39,713 nt of DNA. Source: DAOTWP01 sp034435675 (GTDB lineage: Bacteria > Chloroflexota > Anaerolineae > Aggregatilineales > Phototrophicaceae). A program made the position numbers and the translations under genes. Location of the stretch: assembly GCA_034435675.1 (NCBI GenBank), contig DAOTWP010000118.1, positions 1 to 39,713 on the forward strand, in the 5' to 3' direction. Below, one piece after another: positions 24,412 through 32,197 of the stretch; the first letter of the stretch is position 1, and the number at the start of each line of letters is the position of its first letter. Under the pieces are notes generated by a model that was not told where the DNA came from, made no database searches, and worked only from the letters and a program-made list of their open reading frames with translations.

Positions 24412-27400
24412 TTAGCCCGCCGGGGTCGGCAGTTCGGTGGCTTCCTGTGTCGCTTCCGGCGCTGCCTCTGCACTGTTCTCCGCCGTGCCTGCTGGCGCGC
24501 TTTCGGGCGTAATCTCCGGCGTACTTTCCAGCGTTGGCTCCGGCGTCGGCGGTATGTCTGTCGGTTCCGGCGTCAGCGACGGAATTGGCAGCAGCGTGCG
24601 CGCAGGGGTCAGTGAGGGCGCTGGCGTTGCCGTGACCTGCGTCAGATTGAGGGTGGGGGTCAGCGAGGGCACCGGCAGCGGCGTCGAGGTTATGAACGGC
24701 GTCACTGGCGGCAGTGTGTTGTTCGCGCATGCCGGCTGGATGCCGTACTGGTTGCGCTGGTCGCAGTTCAGCGGCATCACGTAGCGGTTGGCATACATCC
24801 ATTCCAGCAGTTTGTCGCCGGTGAGGACCTGCCAGCGGATAATCACCCGATCGACACCGGCGGAGTAGACATATTCAGCCGTGCTGCCAAAGCGCACCGT
24901 CAGTACCTGATCGGCGTGCCCGGCTAAGCGCGCCACTTCCGCCCCGCTGGCGACATCCCACAGCAGCACGGTGTAATCTTGCGAACCAGAAAGCAGGCGC
25001 TCACCGTCCGGGCTGTAGGCGACGCCGTAGACATCGCCGCGATGACCGCTGAAAGTCTTGATCACCCGGCATGTCTCAACATCCCATAGGATCACGAGGT
25101 CATCATCGGCACCAGAGGCGATAAAACGCCCATCGGGACTAAATGCCGCCGAGTTCACCACGCCGCTGTGCCCTTCCATGCGGCAGCGTTCTTCCCCGGT
25201 GGTCAAATCCCACTGAATCAGCAGATTATCGGACGCGCCGGAGACCGCCAGGGGCAGCGACGGGTGGAACTGCACGGTGTTGATGCGCCCAATCTGATGC
25301 CCCTGCATCACGTAAATCGGCAGCGCCTGCTCGATATCCCACAGGATCACACGCCCATCGTCCGCGCTGGACAGGATGGTTCTGCCGTCCGGGCTGAAGG
25401 CGACACTGCGCACTGTGCCCGTGTGGCCCTCAAAATACCGGATCGGCGCGGCACTGGCGACATCCCACAGGGTCAGCACCTGGTCATTGCCGCCTGCGAT
25501 AATGCGCGTGCCGTCCGCGCTGAAATCCATGCCGCGAATGCGGTTGGTGTAACGTTCATCGCGCAGCAGCCCGACGCGCTGTCCGGTGTCAATATCCCAC
25601 AGGATAATTGAGCCGTCCGCCGAGGAGGTCGCCATCTGCGAATATTCAGGGTTAAAGTTAATGGTGTAGATGCTGCCGCCGTGCCCGCTGTAGCGGCGCA
25701 CCTCTGCGCCGTTATACAAATCCCAGCGGCGCAGCGTGCCATCCCACGAGGCGGTCAGAACGCTGTTGCTGCCCGGCACCAGCGCTAACTGGTAGATGGT
25801 GTTGGTGTGTCCCCGCAGGGTGAGCAGTTCGCTGGCACTGGCAATATCCCAGATAATCAGGGTGCTGTCATACGAGACCGATGCGGCGCGCTGCTGGTCA
25901 GGCAGGAACAGCACCTTCCAGACAAGGTTGGTGTGTCCGGTGAATTGCGACACATACTCAATATTCTGCGTGGTTTCGTTCCAGCGGAACAGGCGCGCCA
26001 GCCGGTCATCAGAAGCAACCAGCATGCGTGTGCCCGTGCTGTCAATGTCTACATCGCGGATTGCTGCGCGGCTTTCGAGCATAGTTTGCCCCAGCGCCAC
26101 GCGGTTGGTCACATCCCACAATACCAGCATGCCGCTGTTATCGCCGCTGACCGCCCGCTGCCCGTTGAAGGCAATCCCCCAGATGGTGCTGGTGTGCAGC
26201 GCCTCAAAGCGGTGCAGGATCCGTTCATCGTGCGAGCTGGGTTCGGCGTTTTCATCCCCGGTCAGCGTCAGATCCCACAGTGTGAGTAGATAATCGCTAT
26301 CGCTCGTCAGCGCCGTAGTGCCATCCGGGCTGATTGCCACCGTGAAGGCGGTCCCGTCCGTCCATTGCAGGACGGGTTCGCCGGTCTCGATGTTAAACAG
26401 CATCATTGCTTCAGTGTCATGAAACGCCAGCAGGATATGCACGCCATCCGGCAGCATTTTCAGGCTGGAGATCGTCGGCATTGCCCACTCCGCCAGGTGC
26501 GCGCCGCTGTTCAGCGACAGCAGCACCAGCAGCCCGTCGTCCGTATAGGCAAGCGCGCGTGTGCCGTCGGGCGTGACCGCCAGCGCATCATTCAGCAGAT
26601 TGAACGCGGTGCCGTAGCCTTCCAGTCGCAGGCGCGTGCCGGGGGCGAATACTGCCTGCGCCAGCACACTTTGTGCCTGCGGCGGGGGCACACGGTCTAC
26701 ATTATAAGCCGCCAATGCCAGCGCCAGCGCCAGATCGGTGTTGCCATCACGATAAAGCGCCTGCTGGGCGTTGGATGCCAGCGCCAGACTGCTTGCCTGC
26801 CGCGCGTTATAGTCCGAGGTGGCACGTGCGGCAACTGCCTCCCGCCGCAGCCCTTCGGATTGCAGAAACAGCAGGAAGATTGCCAGCGCCAGCGCGCTGA
26901 CCAGCCCCAAAAACCCACCAATCACCGCACGAATGCGCCGGCGGAAAGTTGCAGCGCGGCGGCTGACGGTAATATAGGTTTCTTGCAGCCCGGTGGGCAC
27001 AGGCGATTTTGCTTCGTGCTGGGCGGTTTCCAGCCAGCGCTCCGCTTCAGCCAGTTCGTTGCCCAGCAGCAGCAGGCTGTTGTCCTGATTCTTGTTGTCC
27101 CACTCCATCGCGCGCAGCAGCAGGCGCGTGTGGTTGCGCGCATGCTTGTAGTCGGTGTCCAGCGCTGTGACAAAGGTTTCAAAGCCTTTGTCAAAATCAT
27201 CCGTCTCACGGAAAAAGATCCAATTGTGCGACGAGATTGCCGGATGCAGCCGCTTCTGGTCTTCAGGTTCGGTTATCTCACGATACAGCAGCGGGAACAG
27301 GCGCTTGTTATTTTTGAGGGCGTGTTCGAGTTCTTCCGTGCAGATATCGGAGCGCACCGAGTCAGGGCTGATTACATAGGTGAACGCATCCGCATTTTCA

Positions 27401-27552
27401 ATGCCGGTGCGGATTTCGTTCATCCAGTCCACACTGGGGGGAATATCTTCCCAGTCTACCCAGAAATCCCGATCAATGTTCTTCAGTTTTTCGGTCAGGC
27501 GCTGCACAAATGCTTTATCACGCCGGGAATACGAGATGAAAACGTCAGTCAT
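24412..27552 (-). CDS. TIR domain - transmembrane - WD40 repeat protein
   Basis: A 1046-residue membrane protein. The TIR domain covers about residues 1-135 (MTDVFISYSRRDKAFV; WVDWEDIPPSVDWMNEI; SDICTEELEHAL, where Glu74 aligns with the catalytic Glu of TIR NADases). One membrane span lies at about 208-230. WD40 repeats follow from about 290 to 960. About twelve clear W-D ends are seen (LWDV, IWDI and the like), plus degenerate ones, enough for two seven-bladed propellers. A Pro/Thr/Glu-rich tail of some 80 residues ends the protein. Topology suggests cytoplasmic TIR and outside sensor. Such proteins may signal or trigger NAD depletion; that is family inference. The start codon has no Shine-Dalgarno (see promoter at 27560). 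Confidence 0.88.
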   Translation of the reverse strand: MTDVFISYSRRDKAFVQRLTEKLKNIDRDFWVDWEDIPPSVDWMNEIRTGIENADAFTYVISPDSVRSDICTEELEHALKNNKRLFPLLYREITEPEDQKRLHPAISSHNWIFFRETDDFDKGFETFVTALDTDYKHARNHTRLLLRAMEWDNKNQDNSLLLLGNELAEAERWLETAQHEAKSPVPTGLQETYITVSRRAATFRRRIRAVIGGFLGLVSALALAIFLLFLQSEGLRREAVAARATSDYNARQASSLALASNAQQALYRDGNTDLALALALAAYNVDRVPPPQAQSVLAQAVFAPGTRLRLEGYGTAFNLLNDALAVTPDGTRALAYTDDGLLVLLSLNSGAHLAEWAMPTISSLKMLPDGVHILLAFHDTEAMMLFNIETGEPVLQWTDGTAFTVAISPDGTTALTSDSDYLLTLWDLTLTGDENAEPSSHDERILHRFEALHTSTIWGIAFNGQRAVSGDNSGMLVLWDVTNRVALGQTMLESRAAIRDVDIDSTGTRMLVASDDRLARLFRWNETTQNIEYVSQFTGHTNLVWKVLFLPDQQRAASVSYDSTLIIWDIASASELLTLRGHTNTIYQLALVPGSNSVLTASWDGTLRRWDLYNGAEVRRYSGHGGSIYTINFNPEYSQMATSSADGSIILWDIDTGQRVGLLRDERYTNRIRGMDFSADGTRIIAGGNDQVLTLWDVASAAPIRYFEGHTGTVRSVAFSPDGRTILSSADDGRVILWDIEQALPIYVMQGHQIGRINTVQFHPSLPLAVSGASDNLLIQWDLTTGEERCRMEGHSGVVNSAAFSPDGRFIASGADDDLVILWDVETCRVIKTFSGHRGDVYGVAYSPDGERLLSGSQDYTVLLWDVASGAEVARLAGHADQVLTVRFGSTAEYVYSAGVDRVIIRWQVLTGDKLLEWMYANRYVMPLNCDQRNQYGIQPACANNTLPPVTPFITSTPLPVPSLTPTLNLTQVTATPAPSLTPARTLLPIPSLTPEPTDIPPTPEPTLESTPEITPESAPAGTAENSAEAAPEATQEATELPTPAG

Positions 27553-27559
27553 AAGGCAC

Positions 27560-27588
27560 TTTATAGTATGCTAGAGCGCGCGCTTCAA
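27560..27588 (-). promoter_or_regulatory. Promoter giving a leaderless TIR-WD40 transcript
   Basis: The minus strand has TTGAAG (27583-27588), a 17-base spacer and TATAAA (27560-27565). Seven bases further is 27553, next to the ATG at 27552. The gene has no Shine-Dalgarno, so the mRNA is likely leaderless. Confidence 0.5.
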
Positions 27589-27873
27589 CGAACGCAAGCG
27601 GACAATTCCCCTGTGCTGCATTTTCGTTCAAAGTCGTCTGAATTATACAGGTATATCGTTTGTAACACAATTTAAACACTGCCGCGGGACGACAAATGCG
27701 AACAGCACGACAGCGCACGGGGAAAGCGCCGCAATAGCAGTGATTATGAGGCAGGGCAGCCGCTTAGCGAATCGCGGCTAGCAGGGCGTTCATATCGCCC
27801 CAGCTCGTTAACGCAATGAGGGCACACCCTGGGGTGTACCCTGCCAGTTAAGTCCTGTGTTCACGCAATTTGC
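27589..27873. other. Gap between the TIR-WD40 and LLM genes, with a hairpin
   Basis: No gene is supported. GGGCACACCC (27820-27829) faces GGGTGTACCC (27832-27841) with one mismatch, a tight hairpin some 30 bases past the LLM stop that may terminate it. AGCCGC/GCGGCT can pair near 27760. The minus strand reads SWGDMNALLAAIR and a stop near 27775, possibly the tail of a lost gene. Confidence 0.35.
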
Positions 27874-28905
27874 CTACAGCACCAGCTCCGCCATTGCGCG
27901 CAGGGTTTCCACGTTAAAGACGGTCACGTTCATGGTGTTGATTGGGCTTTCCTGCCACAGTTGCAGGCGATCCTTGATGCGCGCTTTCGATCCACACAGT
28001 GCCACATCGTCCACCAGTTCATCAGGCACGAGCACTGTTGCCTCGCCCTTTTTGCCTTGCAGGTAAAGCTCCTGGATTTTCTCTGCGGCTTCGGCATAGC
28101 CATAGCGCACGGCGAGATCGTTGTAGAAGTTCTTGCCTTTTGCGCCCATGCCGCCGATATACAGCGCGAGGAACGGTTTGACCATGTTGCGCGCGACCTC
28201 GAGATCGTCTTCCATTACCACCGTCACGGTTGGCGCGATGTCGAACTGGTCGAAGCCCTTGCCGTTTGCGGCGGCGGCGAAACCTGCTTCAACCTGCTCG
28301 CCGTATGCCTCCTGATAGTGGCGCGGCGAGAAAAAGATCGGCAGCCAGCCGTCAGCGATTTCCGCCGTGAGCGTCACATTTTTGGGACCAATGGACGCCA
28401 GATAAATTGGCAGGTCGGGGCGTCCGTGCAAAATGCTTTTCAGCGGTTTGCCCAACCCGGTGGCGTCTGCGCCCTGATACGGAATCTGGTAGTGTGCGCC
28501 GTTGTGAACGAGCGGTTCTGCACGCTTGAAGATTGTGCGCACGATTTCAACATATTCGCGGGTTTTGACCAGCGGTTTGCCATAGGGCTGCCCGTGCCAG
28601 CCTTCGACCACCTGCGGACCGGACAAGCCCAAGCCCAGCAGCATTCGCCCGCCGGAAAGCTGGTCGAGCGTCATGGCGGTCATGGCGGTGTTGGCGGGGG
28701 TGCGCGCGGGCATTTGCATAATCGCCGTGCCGAGTTTGATCTGCTGCGTGAGCGCGCCAACCCACGCCAGCGGGGTAACGGCATCGCTGCCATACGCCTC
28801 TGCCGTCCAGACGGCATAATAACCGAGCCGGTCGGCTTCTTTAATCAGGTCAATCGGCAGTTCAATTCTGGGTCCGGAGTAGCCGGTCATCAAGCCGAGC
28901 CGCAT
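27874..28905 (-). CDS. LLM-class (F420-dependent-like) flavin oxidoreductase
   Basis: A 343-residue luciferase-like monooxygenase family protein, a cytoplasmic TIM-barrel enzyme using F420 or FMN. The start MRLGLMTGYSG, the segment EADRLGYYAVWTAEAYGSDA, LGTAIMQMPARTPANTAMTA and LSGGRMLLGLGLSGPQV are typical of the F420-type branch. LPIYLASIGPKNVTLTAEIADGWLP is the conserved C-terminal barrel part. GAGGG lies nine bases before the ATG. It is divergent from the trehalose synthase gene. The substrate is unknown, and F420 use is inferred from similarity to mycobacterial and Chloroflexota members. Confidence 0.9.
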   Translation of the reverse strand: MRLGLMTGYSGPRIELPIDLIKEADRLGYYAVWTAEAYGSDAVTPLAWVGALTQQIKLGTAIMQMPARTPANTAMTAMTLDQLSGGRMLLGLGLSGPQVVEGWHGQPYGKPLVKTREYVEIVRTIFKRAEPLVHNGAHYQIPYQGADATGLGKPLKSILHGRPDLPIYLASIGPKNVTLTAEIADGWLPIFFSPRHYQEAYGEQVEAGFAAAANGKGFDQFDIAPTVTVVMEDDLEVARNMVKPFLALYIGGMGAKGKNFYNDLAVRYGYAEAAEKIQELYLQGKKGEATVLVPDELVDDVALCGSKARIKDRLQLWQESPINTMNVTVFNVETLRAMAELVL

Positions 28906-28960
28906 AGTCTGTATCCCTCGTCAGCAATAATCGAATCACTATTTGATAACCCTGCGCATA

Positions 28961-28989
28961 AGCATAGCGCACCGGCAGGGGCACGGCAA
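28961..28989 (-). promoter_or_regulatory. Promoter of the LLM oxidoreductase gene
   Basis: The minus strand shows TTGCCG (28984-28989), a 17-base spacer and TATGCT (28961-28966), about 55 bases before the ATG at 28905. Confidence 0.4.
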
Positions 28990-29014
28990 ACATTCTGCCG
29001 CCGACAGTTCGTGG

Positions 29015-29042
29015 TTGCGTGCGACAAGTGTGCTGCTAGAAT
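29015..29042 (+). promoter_or_regulatory. Promoter of the trehalose synthase gene
   Basis: TTGCGT (29015-29020), a 16-base spacer and TGC-TAGAAT (-10 hexamer 29037-29042) with a TGn extension, about 42 bases before the ATG at 29085. Confidence 0.45.
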
Positions 29043-29084
29043 TTGCCCTAACCTGTTCGTCCGAACTTCCTGACGGAGTCCCTG

Positions 29085-30713
29085 ATGAGTGATCTCTGGT
29101 ATAAGACCGCTTTGTTCTATGAACTGCATGTCCGCGCCTTTCATGATTCCAACAGCAATGGCATTGGCGACTTTGTCGGCTTGACCCAGAAGCTCGATTA
29201 CCTGCGCGATCTTGGCGTAGACTGCTTGTGGCTGATGCCGTTCTTCCCTTCGCCCCTGCGCGACGATGGCTATGACATCGCCGATTATTACGATGTCCAC
29301 CCCGATTATGGCACGCTGGAAGATTTCAAGCAGTTCCTGGACGAAGCGCACAAGCGTGGGCTGCGGGTCATCGCCGATCTGGTGATGAACCACACCTCCG
29401 ACCAGCACCCCTGGTTCCAGTCCGCGCGGCGTTATGCCAACTCGCCCTACCGCGATTATTACGTGTGGAGTGCTACGCCGGACAAATACAAGGATGCCCG
29501 CATCATCTTCATTGATACCGAGCGCTCTAACTGGACGTGGGACGACGAAGCAGGCATGTACTACTGGCACCGTTTCTTTTCGCATCAGCCGGACCTGAAC
29601 TATGACAACCCCGCCGTGCAGGAAGAAATGTTCAAGGCGGTCGAGTTTTGGCTGGATATGGGGCTGGACGGTTTCCGCGCGGACGCCGTGCCCTATCTGT
29701 TTGAGCGTGACGGCACAAACTGTGAAAATCTGCCGGAAACGCACGAATTTCTCAAACGCCTGCGCAAACGCATGGACGAAAAATACCCCGGCAGGATTTT
29801 GCTGGCAGAGGCGAACCAGTGGCCCGCCGATGTGCGCGCCTATTTTGGCGATGGCGACGAATTCCACATGGCGTTCAATTTCCCCGTCATGCCGCGCATC
29901 TACATGGCGCTGCGCCGCGAAGACCGCACGCCGATTGTCGACATCATCGAGCAGCTTCCGCCGATTCCGGACAACTGCCAGTGGTGTACCTTCCTGCGCA
30001 ATCACGATGAGCTGACGCTGGAGATGGTTACGGACGAAGAACGCGACTACATGTATCACGAGTACGCCAAAGACCCGCGCATGAAGCTGAATCTGGGCAT
30101 TCGCCGCCGGCTTGCCCCGCTGCTGGACAACAGTCGCCGCCGGATGGAACTGCTCAACGCGATTCTGTTCTCGCTGCCCGGCTCGCCGATCATCTATTAC
30201 GGCGATGAGATTGGCATGGGCGATAATATCTATCTCGGTGATCGTAATGGCGTGCGCACGCCGATGCAGTGGAGTATTGACCGCAACGCAGGTTTTTCAC
30301 GCGCGGACGCCGCCCAGCTTTACGCGCCAGTGATTGCCGACCCGGTCTACGGCTACATGGGCGTCAATGTCGAGGCACAGGAACGTTCGCCGTCTTCGCT
30401 GCTCAACTGGACGAAAATCCTGATTCAGAAACAGAAGGCTTACACCGCGTTTGGGCTGGGCAGCATCAAGTTCCTGAACTCCTATAACCACCGCGTGCTT
30501 GCCTATATCCGCGAATGGGAAGACCAACTGATTCTGTGCGTCAACAACCTGTCGCGCTACTCGCAATATGCGGAACTGGATCTGCGCGAGTATGAAGGGC
30601 GTGTGCCGGTGGATATATTCGGCGATACCCACTTCCCGCGTATCGGTGAACTGTCTTATCTGGTGACGATGGGACCGCATGCCTTTTACTGGTTCCGGCT
30701 GATCCAGCCTTAA
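29085..30713 (+). CDS. treS: Trehalose synthase (maltose alpha-D-glucosyltransferase)
   Basis: A 542-residue GH13-family enzyme that interconverts maltose and trehalose by intramolecular transglucosylation in the cytoplasm. It has the TreS-type N-terminus (WYKTALFYELHVRAF) and the GH13 regions DLVMNHTSDQH (98-108), DGFRADAVPYLFE with nucleophile Asp200, LLAEANQWPADV with acid/base Glu242, and FLRNHDEL with Asp308. The VPYLFERDGTNCENLPETH insert and GDRNGVRTPMQWS are specific marks of TreS. Its length fits stand-alone TreS without a fused maltokinase. It starts at an ATG with GGAGTC upstream. It is monocistronic with a convergent Uma2 gene downstream. It would serve osmoprotection or glycogen-trehalose metabolism. 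Confidence 0.94.
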   Translation: MSDLWYKTALFYELHVRAFHDSNSNGIGDFVGLTQKLDYLRDLGVDCLWLMPFFPSPLRDDGYDIADYYDVHPDYGTLEDFKQFLDEAHKRGLRVIADLVMNHTSDQHPWFQSARRYANSPYRDYYVWSATPDKYKDARIIFIDTERSNWTWDDEAGMYYWHRFFSHQPDLNYDNPAVQEEMFKAVEFWLDMGLDGFRADAVPYLFERDGTNCENLPETHEFLKRLRKRMDEKYPGRILLAEANQWPADVRAYFGDGDEFHMAFNFPVMPRIYMALRREDRTPIVDIIEQLPPIPDNCQWCTFLRNHDELTLEMVTDEERDYMYHEYAKDPRMKLNLGIRRRLAPLLDNSRRRMELLNAILFSLPGSPIIYYGDEIGMGDNIYLGDRNGVRTPMQWSIDRNAGFSRADAAQLYAPVIADPVYGYMGVNVEAQERSPSSLLNWTKILIQKQKAYTAFGLGSIKFLNSYNHRVLAYIREWEDQLILCVNNLSRYSQYAELDLREYEGRVPVDIFGDTHFPRIGELSYLVTMGPHAFYWFRLIQP

Positions 30714-30776
30714 CGCTGCTGACCGGTCGGGCGGGGCGTGCCGTGCCCACTGATTGTGCGGACAGGCATTAGCGCA

Positions 30777-31364
30777 TCACGCGCCGAAAACTCCGCGCAT
30801 GTTCACGCTGAAGTCAGGCAGCACAGCGCCGCCCGTGAGCAGCATCTCCCCGCTGAGCGTGGTTTGCTGGTTGCTGCCCTGCACGTAGACAACAATCGTT
30901 TGCAACTGCGGGTCTACCACCCACACCAGCCGCACCCCGTCGCTGAGATAGCGCGCCACACGCCTGTTGATGTCGGTGTAATTGTCTGTCGGTGATATGA
31001 CTTCGATCACAAGATCAGGAATGAGGATGAACGGCTTGCTGCGATAATCCGGGATTTCACTCCTGTAGTGTGCCATCTTCTCGGCGGTAACATACATAAC
31101 GTCAGGGATACGCGACCCGTTGACCCAATTGGGAACATCTGACAGGAGGAAGGTTGTCTCAGTGAACACTTCACCAAGTCCCTGCTGTTCATATTTCAGC
31201 AGGGCAACAAAAAACCGTTTAATGATTTCGGCATGTCCTGAAACAGTGGGCATCTTTGGCACAACCTCCCCGTCGAGAATTTCAAACGGACCCTCCTGCT
31301 CATAGCGCCGGATGAATTCAGCCAGCGTCATCACGCCTGCGGAGACTGCAACTGCATCGCTCAT
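30777..31364 (-). CDS. Uma2-family (DUF820) restriction-endonuclease-fold protein
   Basis: A 195-residue Uma2/DUF820 protein of the PD-(D/E)xK nuclease superfamily. The core reads SRIPDVMYV, LIPDLVIEVISPTD and VWVVDPQLQTIVVY, with Asp/Glu residues at the expected metal-binding places, and FEILDGEVVPKMP near the N-terminus. These proteins are abundant in Chloroflexota and Cyanobacteria, and their physiological role is unclear. The ATG at 31364 has GAGGA ten bases upstream; another in-frame ATG at 31391 overlaps that site and is less likely. It converges with treS. Confidence 0.88.
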   Translation of the reverse strand: MSDAVAVSAGVMTLAEFIRRYEQEGPFEILDGEVVPKMPTVSGHAEIIKRFFVALLKYEQQGLGEVFTETTFLLSDVPNWVNGSRIPDVMYVTAEKMAHYRSEIPDYRSKPFILIPDLVIEVISPTDNYTDINRRVARYLSDGVRLVWVVDPQLQTIVVYVQGSNQQTTLSGEMLLTGGAVLPDFSVNMRGVFGA

Positions 31365-31477
31365 AGGTTTGTGTTCCTCATCCACCAGCATTCGCGGACG
31401 GATTACCGCATATGCATTATAGCGTCAATGCAACATCAAAGCCGAAGTAACCCCGTTGCGCACTCGTACCAGCAGGG

Positions 31478-32197
31478 CTACTGCACTGCGCCGCTGCGGG
31501 CGCGCCGGGCATAGGCGTGCAGGTCGGGCGTAAGCTGCGGCGTGCGGGCGAGAAACTCGTCAATGATGCGCCGCACCGCTGCCGGGTAATGCAGCTGCCA
31601 GTGCCCCAGCCCGTGCAGCGCGCTTTCGCGGCAGGCGTCGTGCTCAAGCGTCAGCAGGCGTTCCAGCAGGCGCAGGACTGCCGCGTCCAGCGCTGCCGCA
31701 TCCCGGCAGCCGCCTCGTCCCCAGGTGGGGAACAAATCCCACCACATGTAGCAGATGCTGTTTAGTGGGGCGGGCAGTTGATCGCCTGCTTTGAGCTGGT
31801 GTCCCAGCGCAGGCACGCAGCGTGGCATGAACAGCGCCGTATAGACGGTGTCGATTGCGGCGATACAGGCGGTTTTTTCTTCGAGCGGCACGGCAGCAGC
31901 AAACAGGCTGCTGCCCAGTGTGCCGCTGCCGATGACTTCCCACAGCCCGGCATTGAGCTGCAAGTCGCTGTAGCGGCTGCCCAGCATGGCGCAGTCGGCG
32001 AAGAGGCGTGTGTGCAGGGCGATATCCACTCGCGCGCCGTCAGGCTGGTGCAGGTAGTCGGGATAGACCGCGCTGGCTTCGGCGTTGTGCCACTGCTGCA
32101 TCCAGCCGTCCGGGTCCATAACCGGGCGGTCAAAGTAGTAGCGCGTCAGCCGTTGCAGCAGATCGTCGCTGCCCGGCAGCTTAATTCCAGGGTTCAA
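31478..32197 (-). CDS. Hypothetical protein, helical, HEAT-like C-terminus
   Basis: A 239-residue soluble protein I do not recognise. It starts at a TTG (32197) that overlaps the end of the VWA gene by 17 bases. No ATG exists before residue 27, and a GGGAA lies eight bases upstream. The segment LTLEHDACRESALHGLGHWQ and the following helix resemble a HEAT/armadillo-type repeat. SICYMWWDLFPTWGRG is rich in aromatics. No signal peptide or membrane span is seen. The overlap indicates cotranscription with the VWA/SH3 protein. Confidence 0.65.
   Translation of the reverse strand: MNPGIKLPGSDDLLQRLTRYYFDRPVMDPDGWMQQWHNAEASAVYPDYLHQPDGARVDIALHTRLFADCAMLGSRYSDLQLNAGLWEVIGSGTLGSSLFAAAVPLEEKTACIAAIDTVYTALFMPRCVPALGHQLKAGDQLPAPLNSICYMWWDLFPTWGRGGCRDAAALDAAVLRLLERLLTLEHDACRESALHGLGHWQLHYPAAVRRIIDEFLARTPQLTPDLHAYARRARSGAVQ

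Noticed and set aside
24800..26300. WD40 repeat DNA as a tandem repeat or CRISPR-like array
   Set aside because: The periodicity is at protein level only (about 40 residues); there are no identical DNA repeats with spacers.
27760..27800. Minus-strand SWGDMNALLAAIR followed by a stop, as a coding end
   Set aside because: The frame is closed by a stop about 25 codons upstream and has no ATG in a useful place; at most a short relic.
29085..30713. Trehalose synthase as a plain alpha-amylase or sucrose isomerase
   Set aside because: The N-terminus, the VPYLFERDGTNCENLPETH insert and GDRNGVRTPMQWS are typical of TreS.
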